The notes under the pieces are model-generated. The model made no database searches. It saw nothing but the letters and a program-made list of their open reading frames with translations, and was not told the origin of the DNA. Shown piece by piece: positions 18,405 through 27,515 of a DNA stretch of 64,000 nt; position 1 is the first letter of the stretch; every line of letters begins with the position of its first letter. This DNA is from Agrobacterium tumefaciens. Its GTDB lineage: Bacteria; Pseudomonadota; Alphaproteobacteria; Rhizobiales; Rhizobiaceae. The stretch lies in NCBI RefSeq assembly GCF_013337285.1, contig NZ_SUPW01000006.1, forward strand, positions 1 to 64,000. The letters are read 5' to 3'. Made by a program: the position numbers and the translations under genes.

Positions 18405-18524
18405 GATATCCCCGGAAGTTACATCGCCAGACCGGCGCTTCAGAAACTCTCGGATTGCCTCGGCGCGTCGACACGCCTCGTCCCAAAGAGTTTCGTCAAT
18501 CTCGTCTGGGAACTGAGCATCCAT
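18405..18524 (-). mobile_element. N-terminal fragment of a Mu/TniA-type transposase
   Basis: Read on the minus strand, the first 40 residues (TLWDEACRRAEAIREFLKRR then SGDVTSGDI) match, from memory, the N-terminus of large rhizobial transposases with a Mu-type C-terminal domain. After this the frame runs into the antisense of the truncated upstream gene. Only about 120 bases remain, so the element is dead. The rest of the transposon is not in the window. Confidence 0.55.
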
Positions 18525-18995
18525 CCTGAAGCACCGCAGATTTCATCAACGAATTAGTGCCGGGCTAACTTGTTGAAAGTGTTGGGGCGGAATCTCACGA
18601 TTAAATGCAAACCTACGTCAGTAACGTTGGGTGAGGGGGATGGCGGTTTCGAAAAAAGGGCTGGAAAAACAGGCCCCCGGCAATCAGTTCTTGCTGCAAT
18701 ATTTGCAGCAGAGCCGTTGAACGAACGTTCAGCGTTGGACCGAGGGCGCTGGCTTCGTATTCGCTATCATTGCTGTTTTGTCGGTCTTTACCCAAAAGAA
18801 TCAATTCCAGAGGGTGGCGATCAATCCGTCTCCTCGCGACTTGAGCCGCCGCTGGCTAGATTACGGAAAGGTTGCCGAATGGTCACACCGTGGATTGGAG
18901 GGTAAGTTTTCACAGATTTACAACCGCCAAAGTTGTTGCGATGACGCAGCTTGATGCTATCTCTGCGTTAAGTTGAATCATCGAGGGGATGAGGT
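18525..18995. other. intergenic after transposon remnant, upstream of export lipoprotein gene
   Basis: About 470 bases without a supported gene. The 111-residue plus-strand frame at 18570-18905 has no motif, a poor start and biased composition, so I treat it as chance. The last 100 bases are AT-richer and should carry the promoter of the export lipoprotein gene. Confidence 0.4.
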
Positions 18996-20132
18996 ATGAA
19001 GAAGTTGGGGGCGGTTCTGCTGGTGGCTCTGCTGAGCGCATGTGCAAAACCATCTGACGGGCCGACCGCGGGCAATATCCGGTCGGCGACTTTCCCTCGA
19101 ACCAACGAAAAAATACCCGTCATCGAACTGGCGAATGCGCCGGCGGCGACCGTATCCGCGACCAGCCTGCAAGGCGCTTCCGGCCCGGGGCTCACCGCGC
19201 TTCGCAACACCGGCTATAATGCCCAGAGATTGCGACGCGGGGATGTGGTCGACATCACCGTGCTGGATACGGGTGAGGACGGGCTTTTCTCGCCAACGCA
19301 GAGCAAGACCCTCAACCTTGGCCGCTTTACGGTGGACCAGAGTGGATCGGTCAATATTCCTTTTGTCGGCAAACAGAGGGTGGTGGATTCCACGCCCGAG
19401 GGGCTGCAGTCTCAGGTCGTCGCAGGACTCAAGGGTTCGGCCGTGAACCCGCAGGCTGTCGTCACCGTCGTCGATAAGCCGACGAGCGCCGTGATGCTCA
19501 GCGGTGCGGTGAAGAGCCCCGGAAAGATCACGCTCACCGCCCGTCAGGAGCGCGTGCTCGATGCGCTCAATCAGGCCGGCGGCCCGACTGTCGCTCCGGG
19601 CGCGGCAACGGTGACCGTGGTTCGTGGTTCGCAGAGGGCCAGCGCATCGCTTGATCGCGTCATGCGGGAAGACCGCCAGAATATCCGTCTTTCGCCGGAT
19701 GATCAGATCATGATCGATGGCGATGCCGCAAGTTACACGGCGCTCGGCGCTTTCAAGAGCGCCGGTGAATTCCAGTTCGAAGCTGGAAAGCTGACCTTGG
19801 CGCAGGCTGTCGGTCGTGCCGGCGGGCTGCTGGATGACCGCGCCGATGCGCGCAATGTCTACGTCTTCCGCAACGAGATCATTCAGGTTCCGTCCACATC
19901 CGCGTCGGGTGCAAAAGGCCCGGTCGCGACCGCCACGACGATGCGGCCGGTGATCTACCACGTCAATATGCGCGATGCGTCGAGCATTGCGCTCATGCAA
20001 CTGTTCCAGATGCAGAAGGGTGATGTGCTTTATGCCAGCAACGCCCCGCTGGTGGATTCGGCAAAGCTCTTGACCGTGTTCCAGAAGAGCGCGTCGACGG
20101 CGGCCGCGCCGCTGCCCGGCAGCGGCAACTGA
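18996..20132 (+). CDS. polysaccharide export outer-membrane lipoprotein (Wza/BexD-like)
   Basis: A 378-residue lipoprotein precursor with lipobox LLSAC (Cys at about residue 15). A Poly_export domain follows (LRRGDVVDITVLDTGEDGLF, GRFTVDQSGSVNIPFVG), then two SLBB-type domains (VMLSGAVKSPGKITL, GAFKSAGEFQFEAGKLTLAQAVGRAGG). Such proteins form the outer-membrane channel for capsule or exopolysaccharide export. No Wzc-type kinase lies next to it, so it is an orphan exporter component. Its stop is 10 bases from the convergent ppkA stop. Confidence 0.88.
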   Translation: MKKLGAVLLVALLSACAKPSDGPTAGNIRSATFPRTNEKIPVIELANAPAATVSATSLQGASGPGLTALRNTGYNAQRLRRGDVVDITVLDTGEDGLFSPTQSKTLNLGRFTVDQSGSVNIPFVGKQRVVDSTPEGLQSQVVAGLKGSAVNPQAVVTVVDKPTSAVMLSGAVKSPGKITLTARQERVLDALNQAGGPTVAPGAATVTVVRGSQRASASLDRVMREDRQNIRLSPDDQIMIDGDAASYTALGAFKSAGEFQFEAGKLTLAQAVGRAGGLLDDRADARNVYVFRNEIIQVPSTSASGAKGPVATATTMRPVIYHVNMRDASSIALMQLFQMQKGDVLYASNAPLVDSAKLLTVFQKSASTAAAPLPGSGN

Positions 20133-20141
20133 CAAGCGGCG

Positions 20142-21059
20142 CTACAAGAGCTGTAGCGCATCCATTGCCGATTGCGGACGCAAGGCGGGATCGTCATGGC
20201 AACAGGCATCGGCGAAATGCGCCAGCCTTTCCGTCGTCTGCGCTCCCGTTGTCGCCATGAGGCGTGAGGCAAGCCGCCCGACCGAAAATATATCCTGATT
20301 GGGATTTGCGGCAGCACCCCGCATCTGCTCCGGTGCTGCAAACCCCGTGGAGCCGGCGAATGCCATGCCCCGTTCCCCATGCCGTCGGCCAATCTCCAGC
20401 GCAATGCCGAAATCACCGAGCCTGCCGGTTTCGAAATCATCACCCCGCATAAGAATATTGGCAGACGTCACATCGCAATGAACGTATCCTTGCGCATGCA
20501 TGGCGTTCAGCCCCTCCAGCGTGCGACGAAGGATCACCACTGCATTCTGCCCGGTGACCGGCACGGCGGATGCCCGCGACGCCAGTGAGTGCGGGAACCA
20601 GGGTTGCAGAAGGCCGGGGCGCCCGTCCGGCAGTCGCAGCAGCACGGAAGTTTCCACCAGACACGGGTGGCGCAGGGCCCATCCGATCCCGGCCTCGTCC
20701 CGCAGTCTTTGCAGCAGCGCCGCGTCGTCTCGCAATGCCGGCGGCACGGTTTTCAGGGCATGGAGGGAGCCGAGATCGCGGTGGCGCAATTGCAGCAGCA
20801 GCGTGGTGTCACTCTCATAGGCAATCCGCTCGACGGCGAAGCTGTCGGCGATCCAGTCGGGTTTTGCTGCGGAAAACTGCGAGACTTTCCGATCCAGTGC
20901 ATTTCTGAGCTGATCGATCAGGTCTCTCTGTTCGTCATCGGGTCTCTCGCGCGTGCCGTCATGGCGAATGCTTTGCCACAGGTGCGAAAATCGCTCGCCC
21001 ACCTGCGGATGGACCGGATTTCGGCCTTCCCGTTCACCCTTCTTCACGCCCGTTTCCAA
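20142..21059 (-). CDS. ppkA: T6SS serine/threonine protein kinase (ImpN/PpkA)
   Basis: A 305-residue Hanks-type kinase with ATP-anchoring K103 (ALKTV), catalytic loop HCDVTSAN (D196, N201) and DFG at 216-218. HCD replaces the more common HRD. No membrane helix is evident, unlike the longer PpkA of Pseudomonas. It is the last gene of the T6SS operon and overlaps tagF-pppA by 26 bases. In A. tumefaciens PpkA phosphorylates TssL at Thr14 so that Fha can bind; the TssL here has that threonine. Confidence 0.88.
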   Translation of the reverse strand: METGVKKGEREGRNPVHPQVGERFSHLWQSIRHDGTRERPDDEQRDLIDQLRNALDRKVSQFSAAKPDWIADSFAVERIAYESDTTLLLQLRHRDLGSLHALKTVPPALRDDAALLQRLRDEAGIGWALRHPCLVETSVLLRLPDGRPGLLQPWFPHSLASRASAVPVTGQNAVVILRRTLEGLNAMHAQGYVHCDVTSANILMRGDDFETGRLGDFGIALEIGRRHGERGMAFAGSTGFAAPEQMRGAAANPNQDIFSVGRLASRLMATTGAQTTERLAHFADACCHDDPALRPQSAMDALQLL

Positions 21060-22446
21060 TCACGATGGCGCTGATATTCTCGCGCGCGTCTTCGATGAGC
21101 GCCTCTTGAATGAGGGCGTTGGCGCAGTCCTTGACCGGAGTGTCGCTGACGATTTCGGCGATCGTGCGCTCTTTCAGGATTTGTACCAGCGGGTAACTGC
21201 ACAGAAGCAGCCTGTCGCGCGGGCTCCAGTCCTCATGGACGATATCCGGCCGGAACTGCTGGGAAAGCCCGACACATTGGGACAGCTGTTTTTTCATGCC
21301 GACGATGACGTGATCGCGGGAAAGTTGATGCATTGTCCCGTTTTTCAGGAGGTAGGCGCGCGCGTCACCGGACCACACGATGCTCAGCCCGTCGCCGATG
21401 ATGTGGGCGATGACGAGGCTGGCCATGGGCCTGCCGTCGGCCCCTGCAATCTGCCGCGAGAGGAGAAGGCTGTTGACGGTGCCGAGCTTTCCCCTGATCT
21501 GCTGTGTCATCATCTCCGGGTTTGGGGCCGCCTGTATCTCCGCCAGAATGCTGGTGGCCAGACGTGCGGCCTCCACCGCGCCATGGGTATCGCCCTGTCC
21601 GTCGGCTATGGCGAAGAGGTCGGGGTTTCGTGAAACGAACAGCGAATCCGCATTGAGGGAAAACCGTGTTCCGGGATGGGTTGCATAGCTGTAGGTGACC
21701 GATGACGGGTGTTCGGCTGATGGTGCAGGCCGCGTTACCGCAGGCTTTTGGGGGGACGCGCCATCGCGCGACGGCGCCTGTGCGCGCGTGGCGCTCACCC
21801 CGTCTTCCTCGCCCTTTGCTCCTATCTCGCTGAACAGGCGCACGAAATCGGCCGCCTGCGGCTTGCCGTCGAATTTCAAACCGCGCGCGCGTCGGCTGAG
21901 AGGTTCGATATGCCACCAGAGGCTCGTCGGCGCGCGGCCGCGCATCGTCTCCGGGGCGTCGTCTTCTTCCCGTGGTTTTGGCAAGCGGAGTTTCTTGACC
22001 GCGGCGTTGAAGCGGGACATATCGAAATCACCCGCCATGGATGTCTCGGCCAGCGCTTCGGCAGCCATGAACCAGGTATCGTCCAGATAAAGCGTTCTTG
22101 GATGTCGTCTGAAGCCGTTGAGCTGGGCGATGATGGCGAGGGGATATTTGCGCCCCACCCGGTCCGTACTGGGTACCAGGACACCCGCATAGGCGCAGTT
22201 TCCCCATATGCCCCTCTCGATGATGAAGCGTATGGGCGGCGATGACGAGAATATTGTTGGCCAGCGGCCGGAGAACATTTCAGCGCAGGCATGCAGGCCG
22301 GACCGCATCCAGTCGTCAAAGGTGCCGATCAATTCCCGTTCAAGACCGTCGGAGATGAAATCGCCATGGCTGGGAACCTTGCCGAAAAAACCGATGCGAT
22401 CGCTTTCCGCAGCGGTTTCCGCGGGTCTCGATGCTTGATTGGCCAT
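21034..22446 (-). CDS. tagF-pppA: T6SS TagF domain fused to PP2C phosphatase (ImpM)
   Basis: A 470-residue fusion. The N-terminal 210 residues are TagF (GFFGKVPSHGDFISDGLERE), and the C-terminal 220 residues are a PP2C-type phosphatase (FAIADGQGDTHGAVEAARLA, later WSGDARAYLLKNG and SPRDRLLLCSYPL). TagF represses T6SS activity and PppA removes the PpkA phosphate, so both brakes sit in one protein. The fusion is the form described in Agrobacterium. It lies 81 bases after tssM and overlaps ppkA. Confidence 0.9.
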   Translation of the reverse strand: MANQASRPAETAAESDRIGFFGKVPSHGDFISDGLERELIGTFDDWMRSGLHACAEMFSGRWPTIFSSSPPIRFIIERGIWGNCAYAGVLVPSTDRVGRKYPLAIIAQLNGFRRHPRTLYLDDTWFMAAEALAETSMAGDFDMSRFNAAVKKLRLPKPREEDDAPETMRGRAPTSLWWHIEPLSRRARGLKFDGKPQAADFVRLFSEIGAKGEEDGVSATRAQAPSRDGASPQKPAVTRPAPSAEHPSSVTYSYATHPGTRFSLNADSLFVSRNPDLFAIADGQGDTHGAVEAARLATSILAEIQAAPNPEMMTQQIRGKLGTVNSLLLSRQIAGADGRPMASLVIAHIIGDGLSIVWSGDARAYLLKNGTMHQLSRDHVIVGMKKQLSQCVGLSQQFRPDIVHEDWSPRDRLLLCSYPLVQILKERTIAEIVSDTPVKDCANALIQEALIEDARENISAIVIGNGREEG

Positions 22447-22527
22447 CAGACGGAAATGACCGCTGAGTTTGCCGTTATCGCTACAATCATGAATCCCCTC
22501 CGTTGCAAATCCATATCTCGCCTGCCG

Positions 22528-25500
22528 TCAAAATTGCTGAGGGCAGGTGAAGCTGGACATCGCCTCCAGCCTGAATGGATTGAGAACCGACCCGAACTGA
22601 ATATCGAATTCGGCCCTCTGGCCGCCATTCTCAAACCGTACCCGCAAAAGATCACCGGACTGGCTTTCGATATTCGCACCGTCGAACAGGCGGAATGGCG
22701 ACCAGTCGCCGTTTTCGGTTTTCGCCTGCTGCCAGCCGCCCGGCTGGAAAGCGATGCGGGACAGGCGGGCCGTGTTCTCCCGGGATGGCCAGGTGATCGA
22801 TTTCGCCTGTATCGGCCCGTGATAATAGACGACCCGTTCCCCCTCGATCTCCAGCATCACAGCAGTTGAGGCATTGGAGAGCGAAACGGGTTTGACATTG
22901 ATCGCGACCGCCGGCGTCTCGCTGCCATTCGGAAAAAAGGCGCGAGAAATCCTGTCGGCATTTTCGAACTGGGCGATGGCGCTGCTGGGAATGCCGGCGG
23001 CGCCAAAGGTGCCTTTCCAGCTCCAGGGGGTCGTCGTCTTGTCGACGAAAGGCTCCATGCGCTGCTTGAAGAAGGTCTGGAAAACCCCGGTCGGGCCGAA
23101 CAGGCGTGTGAAATCCGCGATCGCGACATCGCGGGAAGACGACCTGTCGAACGGATAACGGCCGGTCACGATCGAAGAGCACAGGGACGCTGAATCGGCC
23201 GCCCAGAGTTCGGCGATGCGGCCGCGGGCGGATTTCACCGCAAGCGAGCCGACATCCGCGGCCACGCCCGCCCCCCACACATCAAGCGGTGCCGGCAAAT
23301 CGCGGGCCTGCTGCAACAGATCCTGATTGGCCTTGGTCAGCTGACTGTCGACATCGAACACCCTGGCGACCTCGTCGGAGGTGGTTGCCGAGCGGGCGAG
23401 CTGCTCGTTCAGCATCTTGAAATTCGCAAGCAGCTGCTCTGATGGAGAGGCCGCGCCCTTGCCCGCACTGGTTTCTCCGCCTGCCGGGGGTGCGCCGCTT
23501 TTGGCTGCCAGCATATCCCGCAATCTCGCATAGGGGTCTGCGGTATTGACGGTGGCAGCAAGGACGGCTGCGGTCGTGTCGCCTTCGGCGGCGGAAGCGA
23601 GGGTCGCAGGGTTGGCCCCGACATCGGGGCGAAGATCGGTCGCATCCGCGATCGATTTCGCAGCCTCCGCCAGAATGTTTCGCTCATTGGCAAGCGTTCG
23701 GGTTGTTTCCACCGCGTCGCCCAGCGTTTGGGACGGTTTGACCCTGAGATCGGTGAGGGTGTCGGTCCATTTTTTCTCGAACCGGTCGAAATAGATTTGC
23801 AGCGCGGCCTGCGCCACCTGTTCGACCGTTGCGCCGCGGATCGGATCGTCGGAACCGCGCACCCACCCTTCCGAAAGCGCGATACGCGCCGCGTTGGCGA
23901 CCTGCGGAATGACGACGCTGCGATACCCTTGCGCGGTGAAAAGGCCTTCGATGCCATCCGCCATCGGCGCTTTGCTGCGGCGTTCGAAGGCGCGTTCTCC
24001 GAGCGGGCCGAAGGCCGTCGCCGGTGTCCATTCCATCAATTCCTGCGCCTGCGGAAGGCCGGCGAGAATATCATAGGCGCGCGTGCCGATCGCCTGATCG
24101 CGGATCGTGTCGCGTGCGGTGGCGATAAGCCGCGCGTCAAGTTCGATCGGGGCGAGAACGCCGTCCGCCAGCGCCCTTGCGTGCTGGTCGAGAGCTTCTC
24201 TGGCCGCCGCCCTGCCGTCACCGGGATAAAGCGATGCAAACATCTGATGCGTCTGCGTGGTCAGGAAGTCCCGGTCCAGTGCACCCATTCCGCCGAGCAT
24301 TCCATAGAGCTTCAGCGAATTGAACGTGCGGGTGACATCCTTTTCGTCTTTGAGCTGTTTTTGCAGCTGCACGATCATGCGCGGCAGGAGAAGGGCATTG
24401 AGCGCACGCTGATAGGCATCGCGCTGCCGCCCGGCAATCTTGTCTTCCTGATCGAGACCGAAGCTGACATTCCACACTCTTTCCCGGACAAAGCCGGAAT
24501 TGACGCCGCGCAGATTGTCGAGTGCCGGAAGGATGCGCAGGAAGTCGGCGTCCGAGACATCACGCACGGGAATGCCCTGAACGAGCTGTTCATAAGCGCC
24601 GAGTTTGCGATCGGCCTCCGCCAGCGCCTGCGTATTGGCGAAATAGGTGAATATCCAGCCGGTGAAGACGACGGCGACCGCCACGGTGCAGGCCGCATAG
24701 GCAATGCGCCGGACAAGCAGTTGCCGCCCTGAAAGGCGTTTGTCGCGTGTCACCAGCGCGGCCTCGGGGAAGATGACATCCTGGAAGAGCCGCGACAGGA
24801 AGTAGCTTCGGCGGGCCTTCGGCGCACTGACGGGCCTATCCGTTTCCGGCTGGGTTCCCGAAGCGAGATAGACGCCGCGCAAAAGCGGCGCTTCGATGAG
24901 AGGCGAGCTTGCGCAAAGCTCGCTCAAGGCCTCATGCAACCGGTCTTTCAGCCGTGCGAGTTCTGCCGGAAAACGGAAGATGCGACCGCGTATCTCCGCA
25001 TTCTGTTCCTGCTGCAGGCGCTCGATCAACATCGCGTCGACCCGCTGTTGCAGCAGTTCGAATTCCTCCGTCAGCCGTTGCGGCAGGTCCTTGGCGGCAT
25101 AGCTCTCATCCAGCTTGAAGGTCGTGCCCCACACCTGCTGGCGATCGGTCTTGTTGAAGCTGTCGAAGAATTCCACGAAACCGTGCAGCAGGTCGGCCTT
25201 TGTCAACACGATATAGACCGGCACGCGCGCGTGCAGATATTCATCCAGTTCCGAAAGCCGCTGACGGATGGAGCGCAGTTCCTGCCGCTGTTCCTCGGGA
25301 TCGCGGGTCAGGAGATCGGGGATGGACAAGGTCACCAGCGCGCCGTTGATCGGTTGCGAACGGCGATATCGTCTCAGAAGGCCAAGGAAACCCTCCCAGC
25401 CCGCTTTCGAGGAGCCGTCGAGATCATCCTGGATGGTATAGCGGCCGGCGGTATCGATCAATATCGCCTCGTCGGCGAACCACCAGTTGCAGTTGCGCGT

Positions 25501-26016
25501 GCCGCCGATGCCTTTCACCGCATTTTCGCCAAGCGCATCGCCAAGCGGAAATTGCAGGCCGGAATTGGTCAGCGCCGTGGTCTTGCCGGAGCCCGGTGCA
25601 CCGAAGATCACGTACCACGGCAGGTCGTATATATAACCGAACCGTTTTTTCGTGACCCGCCGCAACAGCGCCAGCGCTTCCTTCAGACGCGTCTGGATTT
25701 CACCTATTTCGGCCTGACGGTTGGCGAGAGCCTCCCGCTCGATGCTGTCGACGAGTTCCTTGTCCTGCTTGCGGCCGCGATAAATCGTGACGACGATATA
25801 AACAAGCCAGATCGCCAGAATGATGCCGATGGCGATAAGCCGCGATTGCGTCGTTCCCAGCGGCTTGAAATCGCCCAGTGCGACCAGATAGCCGTAGAAC
25901 CAGATGACGACGCAAAGCGCGATCACCCATAACAGCGACAGGAAGCGACGTCCCACAAGGGCGGCATAGCTTTCGACATAGGAACGGATCGTATAAAAAT
26001 AACTCAGCGGATTCAT
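22528..26016 (-). CDS. tssM: T6SS inner-membrane complex protein TssM (ImpL/IcmF)
   Basis: A 1162-residue protein with two N-terminal membrane helices (about 28-50 and 60-80), a cytoplasmic NTPase domain with Walker A GAPGSGKT (139-146), a third helix near residue 445, and a long periplasmic part ending in the IcmF C-terminal beta domain. It forms the TssJLM envelope channel with TssL. Its ATG overlaps the stop of tssL by four bases. No tssJ lipoprotein gene is evident in the locus, as in the Agrobacterium system. Confidence 0.95.
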   Translation of the reverse strand: MNPLSYFYTIRSYVESYAALVGRRFLSLLWVIALCVVIWFYGYLVALGDFKPLGTTQSRLIAIGIILAIWLVYIVVTIYRGRKQDKELVDSIEREALANRQAEIGEIQTRLKEALALLRRVTKKRFGYIYDLPWYVIFGAPGSGKTTALTNSGLQFPLGDALGENAVKGIGGTRNCNWWFADEAILIDTAGRYTIQDDLDGSSKAGWEGFLGLLRRYRRSQPINGALVTLSIPDLLTRDPEEQRQELRSIRQRLSELDEYLHARVPVYIVLTKADLLHGFVEFFDSFNKTDRQQVWGTTFKLDESYAAKDLPQRLTEEFELLQQRVDAMLIERLQQEQNAEIRGRIFRFPAELARLKDRLHEALSELCASSPLIEAPLLRGVYLASGTQPETDRPVSAPKARRSYFLSRLFQDVIFPEAALVTRDKRLSGRQLLVRRIAYAACTVAVAVVFTGWIFTYFANTQALAEADRKLGAYEQLVQGIPVRDVSDADFLRILPALDNLRGVNSGFVRERVWNVSFGLDQEDKIAGRQRDAYQRALNALLLPRMIVQLQKQLKDEKDVTRTFNSLKLYGMLGGMGALDRDFLTTQTHQMFASLYPGDGRAAAREALDQHARALADGVLAPIELDARLIATARDTIRDQAIGTRAYDILAGLPQAQELMEWTPATAFGPLGERAFERRSKAPMADGIEGLFTAQGYRSVVIPQVANAARIALSEGWVRGSDDPIRGATVEQVAQAALQIYFDRFEKKWTDTLTDLRVKPSQTLGDAVETTRTLANERNILAEAAKSIADATDLRPDVGANPATLASAAEGDTTAAVLAATVNTADPYARLRDMLAAKSGAPPAGGETSAGKGAASPSEQLLANFKMLNEQLARSATTSDEVARVFDVDSQLTKANQDLLQQARDLPAPLDVWGAGVAADVGSLAVKSARGRIAELWAADSASLCSSIVTGRYPFDRSSSRDVAIADFTRLFGPTGVFQTFFKQRMEPFVDKTTTPWSWKGTFGAAGIPSSAIAQFENADRISRAFFPNGSETPAVAINVKPVSLSNASTAVMLEIEGERVVYYHGPIQAKSITWPSRENTARLSRIAFQPGGWQQAKTENGDWSPFRLFDGANIESQSGDLLRVRFENGGQRAEFDIQFGSVLNPFRLEAMSSFTCPQQF

Positions 26017-27515
26017 GGGCTGGCCTCTCCCGGTTGCTGTCCCGAACTGTTCTCAATGGTCGGCGAGAGAATGCCGGCGTCGCTCAATTTTTCATCGGGG
26101 TTGGTCAGGACCATGATCTCGGTTCTGCGGTTCGTCTCGCGGCCTTCCTGCGTCTTGTTGTCGGCAATGGGATCGCTGTCGGCGCGCCCTTCGGTCAGGA
26201 TTGCTTCAGGGCCGGCAAATTGCGAGAGAATGGCTCCGACTGCTTTCGCCCGCGCTTCGGAAAGATGCCAGTTGGAAGGAAATTCCACGGTTTTGATCGG
26301 CACATTGTCGGTATAGCCAATGACGACGGCGCGGAATTTTTCAGCGGCGAGCGCGCCGCCGATACGCTGGATCAGATCGCGGAATTGCGGGCTGACCTCG
26401 GCGCTGCCGGTGGCGAAAAGGCCGGAATTGTTGATGCGTACGCGTAGCCGCCCGTTCACATCCGCCAGCGTGACCAGCTTCTTCTCGACTTCCGGCTGAA
26501 GGAAGGCCATCAGCTTTTCAAGCCGCGAGGGTTGCCTTGGCTCCACGATTTTCGGTGGTTCGACAACCTTCGGGACTTCGGTTTTCACCGGTGGCGGCGG
26601 GGGGTTCGCGATCAGCACGCTCGGCGTTTCCGTCGGCGGCAGATGCGCCAGCCTTTCGAAAGTGACATCGGATGCGTTGTTGAGCGACAGCGTAAAGAAA
26701 AGATAGCCAAGCGCGAAGGCAAGCGCCATCAGCGACAGCAACGTCCAGAGTGCGGCCATCGTCCGCAACGGCGTATGCCGGGCCTCGACACCTTTCCAGT
26801 GTGGTGAAAGCTCCCGTTCGAAGGCGCCGTATTGGCCGATCAGCGTCTTGTAGAGACTGTCGCGGATACGCGAAAGCTCCAATGCGCCTTTCGGAGAAAC
26901 GCGGGTGCGTCCTTCGAAAGCCAGCGACAGGCACAGATAGATCAGCAGCAGCAGATCCTTGTTGGCGCCGGGCGACTGGTGAAAATGGTCGAGAATGTCG
27001 AAAACCCGGTCGCCGCCGGTGACATCGTTGTGGAAGGTGGACACCAGACCGGAGCGCGCCCAGCCTGCGCGCACGCCCCAGGGCTTGCTGAGAACGACAT
27101 CATCCACCGTCGCGCAGACGACATAATGCGCCGCCCGTGCACGTTCGGCGCTGATGCGGGCGGAAGCGAGATCGCGCTCGTAGCGGGTGATCGCTTCAAG
27201 GCAGGCGCGGCGAAGATGATCCGGGTCCGGTTCGGCATCGCTGAAGCGCAACAGATGCGCGAGATTGAGAAGGGGGGCTGCGGATTGCACAAGCGTCGGC
27301 ACATCGTCGCCACCGAAGCGGAAACCGGAAAGCAGTTCGTCAACCGGCATGGCGGCCGCGCTGCCCCTGGCCCGCCCAGCCGGCTCGTCGGTCTCGATGA
27401 TGTCTTCGAGGATCGTCGCCATGTTGCGGGCGTTCTGGTTGCGGCGGCGGCTCTCCTCGGTGATTTCGACCACCGTGGGTAAATCCTGCCAGGAGGAAGG
27501 CTTTTCATTGCTCAT
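26013..27515 (-). CDS. tssL: T6SS TssL (ImpK/DotU) with OmpA-like peptidoglycan-binding domain
   Basis: A 500-residue protein. The start at 27515 gives MSNEKPSSWQDLPTVVEI, placing a threonine at position 14. This is the site phosphorylated by PpkA in A. tumefaciens TssL, which supports this start over the codon 15 bases upstream. A DotU domain covers residues about 60-250, one membrane helix follows (ALWTLLSLMALAFALGYLFF), and the periplasmic C-terminus is OmpA-like (GYTDNVP, SEARAKAVGAIL, GRADSDPI). It overlaps tssK by ATGA. Confidence 0.93.
   Translation of the reverse strand: MSNEKPSSWQDLPTVVEITEESRRRNQNARNMATILEDIIETDEPAGRARGSAAAMPVDELLSGFRFGGDDVPTLVQSAAPLLNLAHLLRFSDAEPDPDHLRRACLEAITRYERDLASARISAERARAAHYVVCATVDDVVLSKPWGVRAGWARSGLVSTFHNDVTGGDRVFDILDHFHQSPGANKDLLLLIYLCLSLAFEGRTRVSPKGALELSRIRDSLYKTLIGQYGAFERELSPHWKGVEARHTPLRTMAALWTLLSLMALAFALGYLFFTLSLNNASDVTFERLAHLPPTETPSVLIANPPPPPVKTEVPKVVEPPKIVEPRQPSRLEKLMAFLQPEVEKKLVTLADVNGRLRVRINNSGLFATGSAEVSPQFRDLIQRIGGALAAEKFRAVVIGYTDNVPIKTVEFPSNWHLSEARAKAVGAILSQFAGPEAILTEGRADSDPIADNKTQEGRETNRRTEIMVLTNPDEKLSDAGILSPTIENSSGQQPGEASP

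Noticed and set aside
18570-18905. 111-residue plus-strand frame before the export lipoprotein gene
   Set aside because: No good start site, no motif, and mixed composition; more likely decayed or chance sequence.
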